Assembly: GCA_963383645.1 (NCBI GenBank)
Contig: OY726574.1
Span: forward strand, 61,632,894-61,696,893
Source of the DNA: Muscardinus avellanarius
Lineage: Eukaryota; Chordata; Mammalia; Rodentia; Gliridae
Length of the DNA stretch: 64,000 nucleotides
Direction of reading: 5' to 3'
Below are positions 41,067 through 51,839 of this stretch, one piece after another. The notes under the pieces were generated by a model, which made no database searches, was not told where the DNA came from, and was given only the letters and a program-made list of their open reading frames with translations. The stretch's first letter is position 1. Each line of letters starts with the position of its first letter. Both the position numbers and the translations under genes were made by a program.

Positions 41067-43784
41067 AAATTGCATAAAACCATGTTGTGTCATGGTGGGG
41101 CATCCCCGGCGTCTCTTCGCCACCTGTCCTGATCCCTGATCGCATGGAGAAGCCACAGGGAGTGACTGTCCTGGCCTTCTAAATGTGTCTTGGCATAAGC
41201 CGCAGCCTTTGCACAGCAAAGCAGTCACCTAATGTTGCATTTCTCAGGATAGGCCCCCTTTGTTAATCAGGACTGTGCACAGGAACAGGGAGAGAAATAG
41301 CTGCCAAGACTCATTCTTATCCTTCCTAATTTCTCCTAGGTGAGTAAAAGACAATTTTCTAAATTATTTTCCCTGCTGATGGATTTTTGCCTTCCTTTCT
41401 TATGGAAAGGGTTTTCTTACACTTTATCAGGAAAACTACAAAGGGGAGTGGGGCGGGGGGACACCCAAGTCCTTTCTTATCAAGGTGTGGGGCGCGAAAT
41501 CCATCCCAACGCTGCCGCCAGCATCCGCCACAGTCACCAACTCTGCGTGCACAGAATTAAACTAAAGTCCACGCTAACCAGGTAGCAAGACTTTCTCTGC
41601 TATTCCTTAGAAAAGTAAACCCAAGAAATTTAAGTCACTGGACTGCGGGGACCTAAGGATTGCCCACTTTGGCAGTGAGAGTGGTGGCGCGGGGAGGGAC
41701 TGCCGTCATGTCCTGCTTCTTTCCGCTCCGCCAAGGTGGCCCAGCGCCAAGGTGGACTCGCCATCACAGACCCTGTGTGGGGATGGAATTTGCCCTCTTT
41801 CTGCGAGTGAGTCCAATTGTCTGGGGAGATTAATTGAGTCTTGATATTTTGCAGTAAAGCAGGCCTCTATTCTCTTTCTAAACCCCTTTAGTGGTCTAGA
41901 TAGATGCTTCAGTCTTTTTTTTTTTTTCTCTTATAGGAATAAAAATAGGGGAAGATTAGTTTTGAAAGCAGGATGCTGGATTATAAAAGATTTTTAAAAA
42001 TTTAAAAAGGAAAGGAAATAATGAAGATTGTGCCTTGCTATCAGTCTGGGTGTGTAGGGGAAACACTGATTGGAAAACGCAGGGAGATGGCCCGTAGCCG
42101 GCAGCCACCTCCAGGAGGGGCACCATGGACGGGGTGGGACACAGGAGCTCCCACGGCCACTTTTCCTATACCTTGCTTCACTTAAGAGCTATCAGAAACT
42201 GCATTTAAACTCGATGCAGAAAATGGCTCCATGGAGAACTCTTCTTCATAAGTAATCTTTCTATGGTAACACCAACAAAAAACCCCAATACCTTCCAGCA
42301 CACAGTGAGTCTTATTTTAGGATTTACAGCCTTGTGTTTTCTCTCTAGTGCTTTAGGGTTTGTGATTCTTCTGGTCGCTGTGTGCAGGGTTTGGGCATCA
42401 GCACCTGCTGTGTTCTGTTTGTCTCATGAGCACTTATAAACATAAAATGACATTTTGCCGTGAAGTTGCCGCTATCTACTTCGATTCTCTTGATAGAGTT
42501 TCTCTTTCAGTGTTACATGAAGTGTTGTGTGGCTAAATGATTTCACTTGATCTAATTGGCTTGACAATTAGGCAATCATTCTAGCCTTAACCACCAAATA
42601 GAAGCATCATAAAAAAAATTAAAATGTGACCTAAAGTTCAAAACTGAAATATTAAGCTAACATCTAGTTAATAGAATGCATGAGGAACTGTTCATTTAAT
42701 ATGCAAATAAACAGTCGTTTTCTTTCTGTTATAAAGTCTTTTCTCCCCATGAATGGAACATATATCAAGCATAACCATTAAATAACCCCCCCAAAAAATT
42801 AGGCTACCTTGTGGGTTCTCAAAACATCCAATTTTCCCTATGTGTTTCTTCTCTTGGGTTATGTTTATATGCTATTATTCTTAAAAATGTGTATAAAACA
42901 TACATCTGATGTCCCTTGCTAAGAATAAACTACACTGGTTTTTTAGGTTTCCTCTTTGGGTTCTTTTTTGTATGTTTAATTGATCATGCAATTTAAACTT
43001 TTCAATATTTTGGCAGTTAGAGCACAGCAATATGCTGAATTGCTGTGATCCATATATAGTTATGTTTGGAATGAAATGTTATGCTTGAGTTAGAAAAATA
43101 ATTTGACACATCCACTACCAATAACACATGTTCAGTGGGTATCATGTCTGCCAGAATCATTTCCATGTATACATCGCTGGATTTCTTACATAATGGCTTA
43201 CTTGTTCATCACAGGACCTAATGTCAGCTTATGCTATAGAATATAAAACAATCTCATCTAGATGCATCATGAATGTCTACTATCTAAGAGCTACTTTGAT
43301 TCAGTGATGTTTTTCTTCTTCAAGAAAATGTATTTCCATGAAAGAAACATTTTTAAAGTTAGTTCTAACTTTTTGGCATTAGAGCGTATTTGGGGCACCC
43401 TCTGATTAGGATTACTGTTGTTTGTTGGCTGGGCTTGTGAAGCATCAGAAATGATTTCTTAGCTCATGGACCCCATAAAACAGTACAGATGTTGAAATGT
43501 AACTGATTAAAAAGATAGGATGCGATGACGGTAATGATTGCTTTGGAGTTTCAAGAAGAGCAAGGCTCAGAGATGGACCGAAAGAGAGGGTGCGTGGAAG
43601 TTGGGCAGGAAGGGTGGGCCAGAGTCAGTTGCTGTTGTGGAAGCAGAGCTCAGGTGCAGACTGGACAATGGAAACAGGGGAGTGCAGAGGCAGGAAATGG
43701 CCATCGAAGCCGGTCATTTTGTAAGTCACGAATGGCCGACGTGCCTCATGGAAGCCATGTGAATCTGTGAGTGGCGCGTGAAGG
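41067..43784. other. SINE-free unique block, AT-rich in its second half
   Basis: No SINE or gene is recognised for 2.7 kb. 41450-41760 is GC-richer and contains two close copies of GCCAAGGTGG (about 41731 and 41748). There is a T-run at 41914-41928. 42450-43390 is continuous AT-rich single-copy DNA with many homeodomain- and POU-like words (TTTAATATGCAAATAAAC at about 42695-42712). Open frames at 43525-43770 lack any motif. Confidence 0.5.
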
Positions 43785-44350
43785 TTTTAACAGAAAAAAT
43801 GGGCAAAGGGCATGAGCAGTCCGTTTATAGAAAGGGAAATGCAAGTGATCAGTATATGTATTAAAAGCCGTTCGACTTCATTAATAAGCAATGAGATGCA
43901 AATTTTGAGAGTAAAATACTGTTTATTTTTTGCATCAAATTGACAAGTACTTTTCAAATCCAGTTAAGGTACAGTGAAAGGGCATGTTCATATTTTGTGG
44001 TGAGAGAAGAAATTGGTGCAATTTGGGGGGAAAGCAATTTCTAGTGTGTGGCATTGCTCTTTTAAATATGCATGGCAATTTATCGATACCGCTTTGAATT
44101 TCTTCTGAAAGGATTTTCACATGCCGTAAAGACTTAGAGATAAGGGTGGTTGCCACAGGATTATATATGACAGTGAAAAATGGAGATGCTACCTAACTTT
44201 CTAATAGCAGTGACATAAATACATGATGGTACTTTAAGTATCATTTAGTCATTTGATTAAGTATTAGTAATTAAGACCTATGTTTTTAGACAAATTTTAA
44301 TGCCATGGAGAAATTATGAAGTAATTGATACACTCAAATCTAAAATTTGT
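43785..44350 (+). mobile_element. Old LINE-1 (L1M-type) ORF2 C-terminal and 3' part
   Basis: The sequence follows ancient L1 order. It has GAAAAAATGGGCAAAGGGCATGAGCAG, GGAAATGCAAGTGATCAGTATATG, TTCATTAATAAGCAATGAGATGCAAATT, TTGGTGCAATTTGGGGGG, TTGAATTTCTTCTGAAAGG, GACAGTGAAAAATGGAGATGC and CATAAATACATGATGGTAC. All frames are broken. Confidence 0.8.
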
Positions 44351-44375
44351 CAAAAATATGTGTTAAGAAGACTGG

Positions 44376-44575
44376 ATTGATCTGGTCTATGGCACGTGTT
44401 TTAATCTTAGCACTTGGGAGGCTGAGACAGGAGGATCTGAGGCTGTTTGCTGGTCTCAGCAACTTAGTGAGACTCATAGCAACTTGGCAAGATATTGTTT
44501 CAAAGTACCAAATATAAAAGGGTTGGAGGTGTAGCTTTGGAGGTAGAGCAACCCTGGGATGAATCTCCAGTACAA
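44376..44575 (+). mobile_element. B1-dID SINE with (AAT)n tail
   Basis: The copy reads GATCTGGTCTATGGCACGTG ... GCACTTGGGAGGCTGAGACAGGAGG ... TTGTTTCAAAGTACC ... GGGTTGGAGGTGTAGC ... GAATCTCCAGTAC, then an AAT microsatellite (44573-44595). Confidence 0.82.
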
Positions 44576-44595
44576 AATAATAATAATAATAATAA

Positions 44596-44876
44596 GACCA
44601 GATAAAAATATTCTGTAGTATCAGTATTTGTCATTTCCATTCTGAGTAGCAAAATTATGTTGCTTGTATTTTCTTTGACTTCTGTTTTTTAAATTTTATA
44701 CAATGAAAATAATGGTTTTAGAAAAATTATATTAAATCTTCATTTATTCTAACAATTTATTGAAACAGGACAAACGATGTAGGTAGGGTGAAGTCCCAAA
44801 GAAAGGGTTTTATAAATCAATAAATGTAAATATTATCACTGGCCCAGCTAAGGAAATAAAGTTGCTGAAGAAAAAG

Positions 44877-44878
<2 letters not shown>
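44596..44878. other. Unique AT-rich spacer
   Basis: No feature is recognised. Confidence 0.5.

Positions 44879-44917
<39 letters not shown>
44879..44917 (+). repeat. (TG)n microsatellite
   Basis: About 19 GT units, with no SINE tail recognised next to it. Confidence 0.95.
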
Positions 44918-44989
44918 GTAAAGCCACAAAAAATATGTTACAAAAATATATTTTATCAACAGATATGCAGAAATTAGATTTTTAAGCAT

Positions 44990-45176
44990 TTTGGCAGTCC
45001 TGGAATCCCAGCACTTGGGAGGCTGAGACAGGAATACCGCAGGTTTCATACTAGCACACGGCAACTTGGTGAGACCCAGTTTCAAAATTTCAAAATAAAA
45101 TCAAAAGGGCTAGGAATGTAGCTCTGTGGTAGAATGTCCCTGGGTTAAATTCCTAATTATGCACACACACACATAC
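44990..45176 (+). mobile_element. B1-dID SINE, 5' truncated, (CA)n tail
   Basis: The copy enters at GGCAGTCCTGGAATCCCAGC and keeps TTGGTGAGACCCAGTTTCAAAATT. It ends with a dID (GGGCTAGGAATGTAGCTCTG ... TGGGTTAAATTCC) and a short CACACACACA run. Confidence 0.82.
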
Positions 45177-45621
45177 AGAGCACTTTCTGTAGTAGGACAA
45201 AGAGGGTGTGCCAAGTTCAGAGAAAAAGTACAAAAACCATAGAAGCCGGGGAAGCAAGAACGGGTCAGCGGCCACCGAACTAAGCTGAGCCGAGGTGTGT
45301 TCAGACTCCTGCTGCCCTCGTCCTCCTGTGGCTCTTAAAGCCAAGCCACTGCAGCCGCCCGCCCAGGGCACGTTGCAGGGCAGCTGAGTTACTTAAGTCC
45401 TGCAGTCAACGCCCTCCCATCAGCTAGTACAGGGGAAGGGCTGGATATGTGTTTCTTCAATCATTTAACAAACACCAAACGAGCAGCTGTCATCAGCCAG
45501 GCAGCACAGCTCTGGAGAGTGAAATTAACGACTTGTCTTATTCATGGAGCTGGCTTTCTGATGGCACGAGAAAGGCCAGAAAGAAACCAAGGAGGAAAAT
45601 AGAGCCAGGAAGGAAGATATG

Positions 45622-45623
<2 letters not shown>
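45177..45623. other. Unique spacer, weak L2-like order
   Basis: 45445-45560 (TTCTTCAATCATTTAACAAACACC ... CAGCCAGGCAGCACAGC ... TTATTCATGGAGC) resembles the L2 3' region, at low confidence. No gene is recognised. Confidence 0.4.
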
Positions 45624-45670
<47 letters not shown>

Positions 45671-45690
45671 TGTGTGTCTGTCTGTCTGTC
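45624..45690 (+). repeat. (TG)n(TCTG)n microsatellite
   Basis: About 26 TG units with one TATG interruption, then TCTG units to 45690. Confidence 0.95.
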
Positions 45691-45715
45691 TTACCAATAG
45701 ATTGGAAGGCCTTAC

Positions 45716-45887
45716 TTTTTTTATTTTTTTTGATACTGGGGAATGAACCCAGGGGCATTCTACCTCCGAGCTATATCCCCAGTCCCTTTCATTTTAAAAC
45801 TGGAAACGAAATTTGTCTCAGGAAGTTGCTGAGGTTAGCCTTAAACCTGTGACCATCCTGTCTCAGCCTTCTGGGCTATTGGGGTGG
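45716..45887 (-). mobile_element. B1-dID SINE, antisense, 5' truncated
   Basis: On the plus strand: TTTTTGATACTGGGGAATGAACCC, the dID, CATTTTAAAACTGGAAACG, GTTGCTGAGGTTAGCC and CCTGTCTCAGCCTTCTGGGC. The distal B1 head is missing. Confidence 0.82.
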
Positions 45888-46228
45888 GTTCGAATCCAAT
45901 CTGACTGATGACCTCTGCAAAGGGGAAAGTTTTTACACCAACACAGAAAAGGAAGACAATGTGAAGAGACAGAGGAGAAGCCGCGCACAGTTGAGTTGAG
46001 GCTGCTCTGATGCTATAAGAAACTGTGGGGAAACGGGCACCGAACGCTGGAAGAGACAAGTAGGGTCCTTCCCTGCGGGGTCAGAGGGGCGGCACTAAGG
46101 CACCTGGACTGGGGACTTCAGGCCTCCAGAATGCAGACCATAAGTGTGTTTTGTTTTGTTTGTTTTGAGCTGCTCAATCGTGGTAATTTGGTACAGAAAC
46201 CATAGGAAATCAATACCATATTCAAGGA
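45888..46228 (+). mobile_element. MLT1-type (ERVL-MaLR) LTR, 5' truncated
   Basis: The order matches the 3' two thirds of an MLT1-class LTR: CCAATCTGACTGATGACC, GGAAGACAATGTGAAGAGAC, GCACCGAACGCTGGAAGAGAC, GGACTTCAGGCCTCCAGAATG and GGTAATTTGGTACAGAAACCATAGGAAATCAATACC. The 5' end may have been removed when the neighbouring SINE landed. Confidence 0.75.
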
Positions 46229-46516
46229 AAAAAGTTAAGTTGTCTGGAGAGGAAACTGTGAAGTTCAGATCTGGGCTAGCGAATCGGAATTGAGGATTAT
46301 CACTAGATGATATTTTAAGTACTGAGTCTGGGTGTGTGTAGCTTGAGCTCTGGGGGAATGACGGTCTGCATGGTGAGGAAGAGCAAAGCAGTGCTCATGG
46401 TGTAGTATACAAACCAGGAAGGATGGTTCCCAAGTAAACAAAGTGTTCAGGGAGAAAGGCACGTTCATCTTGACCTGAAGCTGCCGATGGCCCATGTAAA
46501 ATGAGGATGTAGAAAT
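46229..46516. other. Unique spacer
   Basis: No feature is recognised. Confidence 0.5.
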
Positions 46517-46638
46517 GGCCATTGAAGGCCAGGCCAGTGGTGCACATGTGCAGTCCCAGACCATGGGAGGCTGAGGCGGGAGGATCACAGGTCGGAGGCC
46601 AGCCTCAGCCACTTAGGAGACCCTGCTTCAAAATTTTA

Positions 46639-46719
46639 TTTTTTTTTTGTTTTTTATTTGGGTTACTAGGGGTTGAACCCAGGGGCATTCCACCTCTGAG
46701 CTACACCCCCAGCTATATT

Positions 46720-46758
<39 letters not shown>

Positions 46759-47059
46759 CCTACTTACGTACTTATTTTTGGTGGTACCAGGGATGGAACC
46801 CAGGAACATTCTACTTCCTAGCTACATTGCCCGTGCTATTTTTATCCTTCATTTTATTTTATTTCAGAACTGAGGATGGAACCCAGAGTCAGTCTACATC
46901 CAAGCTACACCCCCAGTCTTATTTTTTATTCTTTTATTGAAATGAGGTCTCACTAAGTCGTGGATGGCCTCACTAAGTAGCTGAGGCTGGCCACTAACCT
47001 GTAATCCTGTCTCAGCCTCCCAAGTCCTGGGATTAAAATGTGTGCCACCACGCTCAGCT
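46639..47059 (-). mobile_element. Multimeric SINE B1-dID with two extra dID units, antisense
   Basis: On the plus strand one dID complement lies at 46664-46712 (GGGGTTGAACCCAGGGGCATTC). Then come a (TTTA)n run (46721-46757), a second dID complement (46778-46834) and a third (46866-46917) followed by the B1 complement, ending GCCACCACGCTCAGCT. A perfect 9-bp duplication AAAATTTTA (46630-46638 and 47060-47068) encloses the whole, so it may have entered as a tetramer. Confidence 0.82.
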
Positions 47060-47092
47060 AAAATTTTAAATAAATTAATAAATAAGTAAATA

Positions 47093-47300
47093 GCTGGGCG
47101 TGGTGGCGCACACTTGTCATCCCAGAGCTTGGGAGGCTGAGACAGGAGGATCGCGTAGGTTTGAAGCCAGCCTCAGCTACTTAGTGAGGCTCTCAGCAAC
47201 TTAGTGAGACCCTGTTTCCAAATAAATTTTAAAATAGGGCTGGAGGTATAGCCCAGAGGTAGAAAGCCTCCGGGTTCCATCCTCAGTACCACCAAAAAAA
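47093..47300 (+). mobile_element. B1-dID SINE, nested
   Basis: A complete copy (GCTGGGCGTGGTGGCGCACAC ... TTTCCAAATAAATTTTAAAATAGGGCTGGAGG ... CATCCTCAGTACCACC) sits in the linker of the outer SINE. A perfect 9-bp target-site duplication AAGTAAATA lies at 47084-47092 and 47301-47309. Confidence 0.93.
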
Positions 47301-47400
47301 AAGTAAATAAATGAATGAAGATAAAAAGGTCTGGACGCAAAGCTCAGGCCCCTAGTTTCAATCTCCAGCATAGAAAAAAGGGGGAAAAAAGGCCATTGAA

Positions 47401-47513
47401 TGTGGCTACGTGGAAGTTATAAGCTTTCCTGCCCCATGGTTTCACAAAGGATCAAAATTCTGATTGAAATGGATTCAAGAGAAAATTGGATAGGAATTAG
47501 CAACTGTGCATAT
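47401..47513. other. Short unique spacer
   Basis: No feature is recognised. Confidence 0.5.
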
Positions 47514-47524
47514 AGCAGTTCTTT

Positions 47525-47773
47525 TTATTTATTTATTTGTTTATTTATTTATTTATTTATTTATTTTTGAGGTGTTAGGGACGGAACCCAGGGACGTTCT
47601 ACCTCTAAGCTACACCCCCCACATCCCTATTTTTTTATTCCTTATTTTGAAACAGGGTCTCACTGAGTTGCAAAGGGCCTCGCTCAGTGCCTGAGGCTGG
47701 CCGTGACCGCGATCCTCCAGTCTCAGCCTCCCCAATGCTGGGGTTACAAGTGTGCACCACTGTTTCTGGCTAC
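47525..47773 (-). mobile_element. B1-dID SINE, antisense, with (TTTA)n tail
   Basis: On the plus strand a TTTATTTG/TTTA microsatellite (47525-47567) leads into GGGACGGAACCCAGGGACG (dID), TTTGAAACAGGGTCTCACTGAG and the B1 complement ending near CACCACTGTTTCTGGC. An 11-bp target-site duplication AGCAGTTCTTT lies at 47514-47524 and 47774-47784. Confidence 0.93.
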
Positions 47774-47784
47774 AGCAGTTCTTT

Positions 47785-48084
47785 AAAAGAGTTCTTCTCT
47801 CAAAAACTGGGCTGCCAGCCTGAGGGTGCAGAGAGGGTGAAAAGCAGGACTGCTGAGTGTAGAATAAAGAGGAGAGCGGCCAGTGGTCTCTCTCCTTGCT
47901 GGACAGGAAGCGATGGGACGTAACCCAGTTCAGGACCCCATGCCTGCATTGGGCAGCGCGGTGTGTACAATCTCTTCTGGTTACCTTGGTTTCCTAGGAG
48001 AAACGGGAAGTTCATCAGCTGAGAATGAGGATGTGGTGGTGGTGGTGGGGGGACCCATGGAAAGGTATGGATTTGACCAGTATT
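47785..48084. other. Unique spacer
   Basis: No gene or repeat is recognised. A (GGT)n run lies at 48035-48048. Confidence 0.5.
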
Positions 48085-48392
48085 AGAGGAGAAAGAAGAG
48101 GAGGAGGAGGAGGAGGAGGAAGAAGAGGAGGAGGAGAAAGAAGAGGAGGAGGAAGAGGAGTAGGTGGAGGAAGAGGAGGAGCAGAAAGAGGAGGAGGAGG
48201 AGAAGAGGAGGAGGAGGAAGAGGAGAAAGAGGAGGAGGAGGAGGAAGGAGATGGAAGAGGAGGAGGAGGAGGAGGAAGAAGAGGAGGAGGAGGAGGAGGA
48301 AGAAAAGGAGGAGGAGGAGGAGGAAGAAGGGAGAGGACAAGGAGGAGGAGGAGGAAGAGGAGGAGGACAAGGAAGAGGAGGAGGAGGAAGGC
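48085..48392 (+). repeat. Polypurine tract (GAG/GAA)n
   Basis: About 305 bases are nearly pure purine, in GAGGAG, GAAGAG and GAGAAAGAG units with only a few pyrimidines (for example TAGGTGG at 48161-48167). Frames across it are poly-Glu/Arg/Gly or poly-Ser/Leu/Pro. The long minus-strand frame at 47800-48648 is held open mainly by this tract. Confidence 0.95.
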
Positions 48393-49924
48393 TCCAAGGA
48401 AGAACTGTGTGATTGCTCAGGCTGGAGGTCTGGAGTCGTATGCTCCTCACCATGGCGCTTACCTCCCCAGCTGAGCGTGAGCCGGAAACGTGAGCTCCAG
48501 TGGGGCTGCGGCGTGGAGTGGTGGAGAGGCTGAGACAGGGCTTTGTGCTGGAGTGGTTGTTGTGTTGGGCCATGCGATGTGAACTGGGCAAGAAGAAAGG
48601 CCAGGCTAGGGGAGATGCAAACACTTTTGCTGAGCTAGTGGCCAGCAATTGACAGAAAAGGAAACGACACTGTCATCTTGTCCAGTCGGTAAAGAGCCAC
48701 GTGAGCAGAGTCATCAGACTACAGAGAGGGAGGGCCGCCTGGGCTGGCGCGGACTGGAGAGAGCGGTGAGGAGAAGTCTAAGGAATGAGTGGGGATGGCA
48801 GACGGCACGGCCAGGCAGGTGGGAGGAGTGGGCGTCAACATCGTGTGCAAAGGAAACCCCAGGGATGACAGGAGGCGCCCATGCTGCCGACGCACTCTGG
48901 AGCCTAGACGCTGCCTTCTCACATCTGGGCTGTTTACCTGCCAAGCAGCATTTATTATCCATAGCTATTATCATATTTTAGTTTATAAATTTAGCGCTTC
49001 TTTGCCCTTCCCAATATGTGTATATAATTACACACACATAAGTTGTATATATGACAAATTATATGTTTATATGTGGAAAACTTATTATTAAGATGCATAC
49101 ACCCTATAAATACAGAGCAGAAGCACACTTACTCTCCCACCTCTGCCGCCTCCATCCCCGTCCTTCTCCTGGTCACCTGGACCTTCTTTCTGGGGACATT
49201 CAGGCCAGGGCCTCACCTGCTCCTGATATTCTGTCTGTTAGTATTTCAGCAGTTAACTTGAAAATACAAAACTTGTGCTCCGACATGTTTAGTTTGGGTC
49301 TGTAGCAAGTACAACCACCATTCAGAATGGGATGCCGGGGCTTCATCTAATCTGCCCCCTGCCCTCTCGGCTGTGAATCGTACACATTTCAACAGAGGGC
49401 TTAGGGTTTTTTTGTTATGGATGTCGAATCACACATATAGGAGGTCACTCACACAGAGAATACTCCGTGGTGCTAATTCCTACACACAGACTTTTTAGAA
49501 TGCTTAAGCTGTGCTGCCACGGCTCAGCATGGTAAGGCATCAGTGTTGTGGGTCTCCGCAGGCTGCAGAATGGAACCTAAACACGGAAGGACGCTCTGGG
49601 CCTGACTACAGCGTTCTGAAAGCTTAGGGCCAAGACAGCAAGGAACACCGTACAGTTCACCCCTGAATGGTCATCACCCTAAAAACCCACTTAGGGAAAA
49701 CCTATAGAACCAAAGAGGTTTTATCGGGAAGGGGGCTTTATTGTCCCCGGGGCAGAAGTGGGGCACCAGAGGGACACATTTTCTCAAAGTGGCATGTTTG
49801 CAACTGTTGTTTTAAGGAATTTATTAGATGAGAATGGTAAAGGACAGGATGAAAGGACTGGAGAAAAGGGTGAAAAAGAGCGTTGCCAGGATGACGCCCA
49901 CCTCACTGACTCATATACTCGACT
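48393..49924. other. Unique sequence
   Basis: No gene or repeat is recognised. 48420-48930 is moderately GC-rich; 48940-49110 is AT-rich. Confidence 0.5.
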
Positions 49925-50560
49925 GACGGCCATCCTCTCGTAGGCACTGGGGTGACAGCAGTGCACGAGAGAGATAAGTGGACGTTCTAGAGAGGGCAGA
50001 CAAGCTGAGAGAACCGAACACGTTAAAGGAACTTCAGAGAGCAGTGCGCACTGTGCAGGAAACTGAGGTGGGATGATCCGGTGATAAATTGCTCTTGGCT
50101 GAGTACCAGGGAAGAGTCATGGGGGGTGCTAGCGTGTAAACCAAGGTCAGAGTGATGAGGAGGAGCCAGCAGGTGAGAGGCCGAGGACAGCAGCAAAGCA
50201 CTAGTAAGGGGAAAAACTTGTGGTTTAGAGAAAGATAAACGTCTGATTTTCCTGAGCACAGGAAATAAATAGAAGAATCAGAGAGGCGGGTCTGAAAAGT
50301 AGACAAGGGCTGAGTCCCAGGGCTGTCTAAGCCACAGTGAAGGATCTGTGCTTCATTGTAAGTGGTAAAAAAAAAAAAATAAAATAAAAAAAAAATAATA
50401 AAGTACTACAAGAAGGGAGAGACAAAATGCTTAATATTCTTCAAAGATCGTGTCTTTGGGGGACAGGATGAATGGTGAGTGTCAACGGAGAAATCATACA
50501 TTAGGTTAAAAGAAACATAAAGACAGTTCTTACTTGGGTACGGAGGAGGTTTGAAAATGG
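49925..50560 (+). mobile_element. L2 (LINE-2) 3' region
   Basis: The order follows L2: CTCGTAGGCACTGGGGTGACAGCAG, CGTTCTAGAGAGGGCAGAC, GTGATGAGGAGGAGCCAGC, CCAGGGCTGTCTAAGCCACAGTGAAGG, TGCTTCATTGTAAGTGG. An A-rich run at 50366-50403 interrupts it. It is ancient with no intact frame. Confidence 0.6.
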
Positions 50561-51430
50561 AGACACCGATTCAGGTAGAAGCCAGATGACACCTGGTCAA
50601 GGGGAAAGAGCAGGACGCGGGGTGCGTGGACACTCTCCACTGGCCCTGTTGGTTACACAGGTTGTTTTGAGGGGCTTGAGATTGGCCATGGGTGTGCTCA
50701 TACAGTCACTCTACATGATTGGTTGCTAGGGGCGATGGTGAGGGGGTTACCAGGAAGCAGGAAGTCCCTTGGACCAATTAGCACGTGAGAAACTGTCAAA
50801 ACCTGGGTTCTTCTTAGCCCATTCTCCCCAGTCAGCATTTCTTACCTGGAAGAGAAGATTGAGGGACTTGTGGTAAACCAGAGCCTGTCAATACGCCCTC
50901 TAACGCTCACAGGGAGGTCTTGCTCTCTTTGGAAACCAAACTATGGCCATCTTCATTTTTATTTCCGCTAGAAGAGGGTGGCCACTTTGTGAGGGTGCCG
51001 TTTGGAGTGATTCCCCAGGCCCTGGTGGGCGGCGGGGGCTTGGACGAGGCTGCGGGGAACGAGATGGAAGGAAATGGGGACTCAGGCTTGTTTTGAACAT
51101 AGATCAGAACCCTGTGGTGGGACTTGCGTGTTCTGTGTGGTGAGAGAAAGAGAACGTAGGCCAGATGTTTACTCCAACACCAAGTGCTGTCTCCAGAACT
51201 CCCGATGTTTAACCTGCTGTGATGCTGCCTGGGGAGAAGTATCAGAATCCAACCGTATTTCCCTCTAAGAACTTGACTGCACCAGCAATCAGCCATTCCT
51301 CTCAATTCTACCACGAATTAACAAGCACTGCCCTTCTGCCTGTTTTTGCTCATAGAAATATGGCCCACCAAGAACAGTGTTTAGGCAGAGAAAACAGCCA
51401 GGTGACAACATTGCTGTAGGTAGCACTTTT
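50561..51430. other. Unique spacer
   Basis: No repeat or gene is recognised. The opposed frames at 50900-51314 lack any domain. Confidence 0.5.
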
Positions 51431-51432
51431 AG

Positions 51433-51554
51433 CTTAAGTCACACTATGTTTTTGAGGGCTTCGCTAAATTGTTGAGGCCAACCTCAAACCTATGATCCTC
51501 TTGTCTTGGCCTCCCAAGTACTGGGATTAAAAGCATGTGGTACTACCTCCAGCA
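51433..51554 (-). mobile_element. B1 monomer fragment, antisense
   Basis: On the plus strand: TTTTTGAGGGCTTCGCTAAATTGTTGAGGCC ... GTCTTGGCCTCCCAAGTACTGGGATTAAAAGC ... CTACCTCCAGC. No dID part adjoins it. Confidence 0.8.
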
Positions 51555-51616
51555 CTTAGTACCCTTTCATACTTCACAAATGACAGGAGACATGCTCAGT
51601 AGAGTCCTGCCTGAGA

Positions 51617-51620
<4 letters not shown>

Positions 51621-51648
<28 letters not shown>

Positions 51649-51832
51649 GGTGGTACTGGGGTTCCTGGAAGCCCTTCTACCTCCGGGCTACACTCCCAGA
51701 CCTATTTTTACATTTTTATTTGGAAGCAGGGTCTCCTAAGCCAGAGCGCATGGCTGGCTTCGAACCTGCGCGATCCTCCTGTCTCTGCCTCCCAAGCGCG
51801 GGGATTACAAGCGTGCGCCACCACGCCCGGCA
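51621..51832 (-). mobile_element. B1-dID SINE, palindrome subfamily, antisense
   Basis: On the plus strand a 28-T run is followed by GGTGGTACTGGGGTTCCTGGAAGCCC, TTTGGAAGCAGGGTCTCCTAAGCCAG, GCGCATGGCTGGCTTCGAACC and GCGCGGGGATTACAAGCG ... CCACGCCCGGC. A 7-bp duplication AGATTAC lies at 51614-51620 and 51833-51839. The long pure tail implies a recent insertion. Confidence 0.94.
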
Positions 51833-51839
51833 AGATTAC

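Larger units (their letters stand above)
46527..47390 (+). mobile_element. B1-dID SINE, outer member of a nest
   Basis: The B1 head is at 46527-46638 (GGCCAGGCCAGTGGTGCAC ... ACCCTGCTTCAAAATTTTA). The linker is at 47060-47092. The dID is at 47325-47378 (GTCTGGACGCAAAGCTCAGG ... TTTCAATCTCCAGC). A perfect 10-bp target-site duplication GGCCATTGAA at 46517-46526 and 47391-47400 proves that the three separated pieces are one element. Confidence 0.9.

Noticed and set aside
46517..47400. CRISPR-like or satellite array reading of repeated dID units
   Set aside because: The units are SINE parts in both orientations with target-site duplications, in a mammalian genome.
47800..48648. Longest open frame in the window (282 codons, minus strand)
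   Set aside because: Its centre is the complement of a 300-bp polypurine tract, giving runs of Ser, Pro and Leu. No domain or start context supports it.
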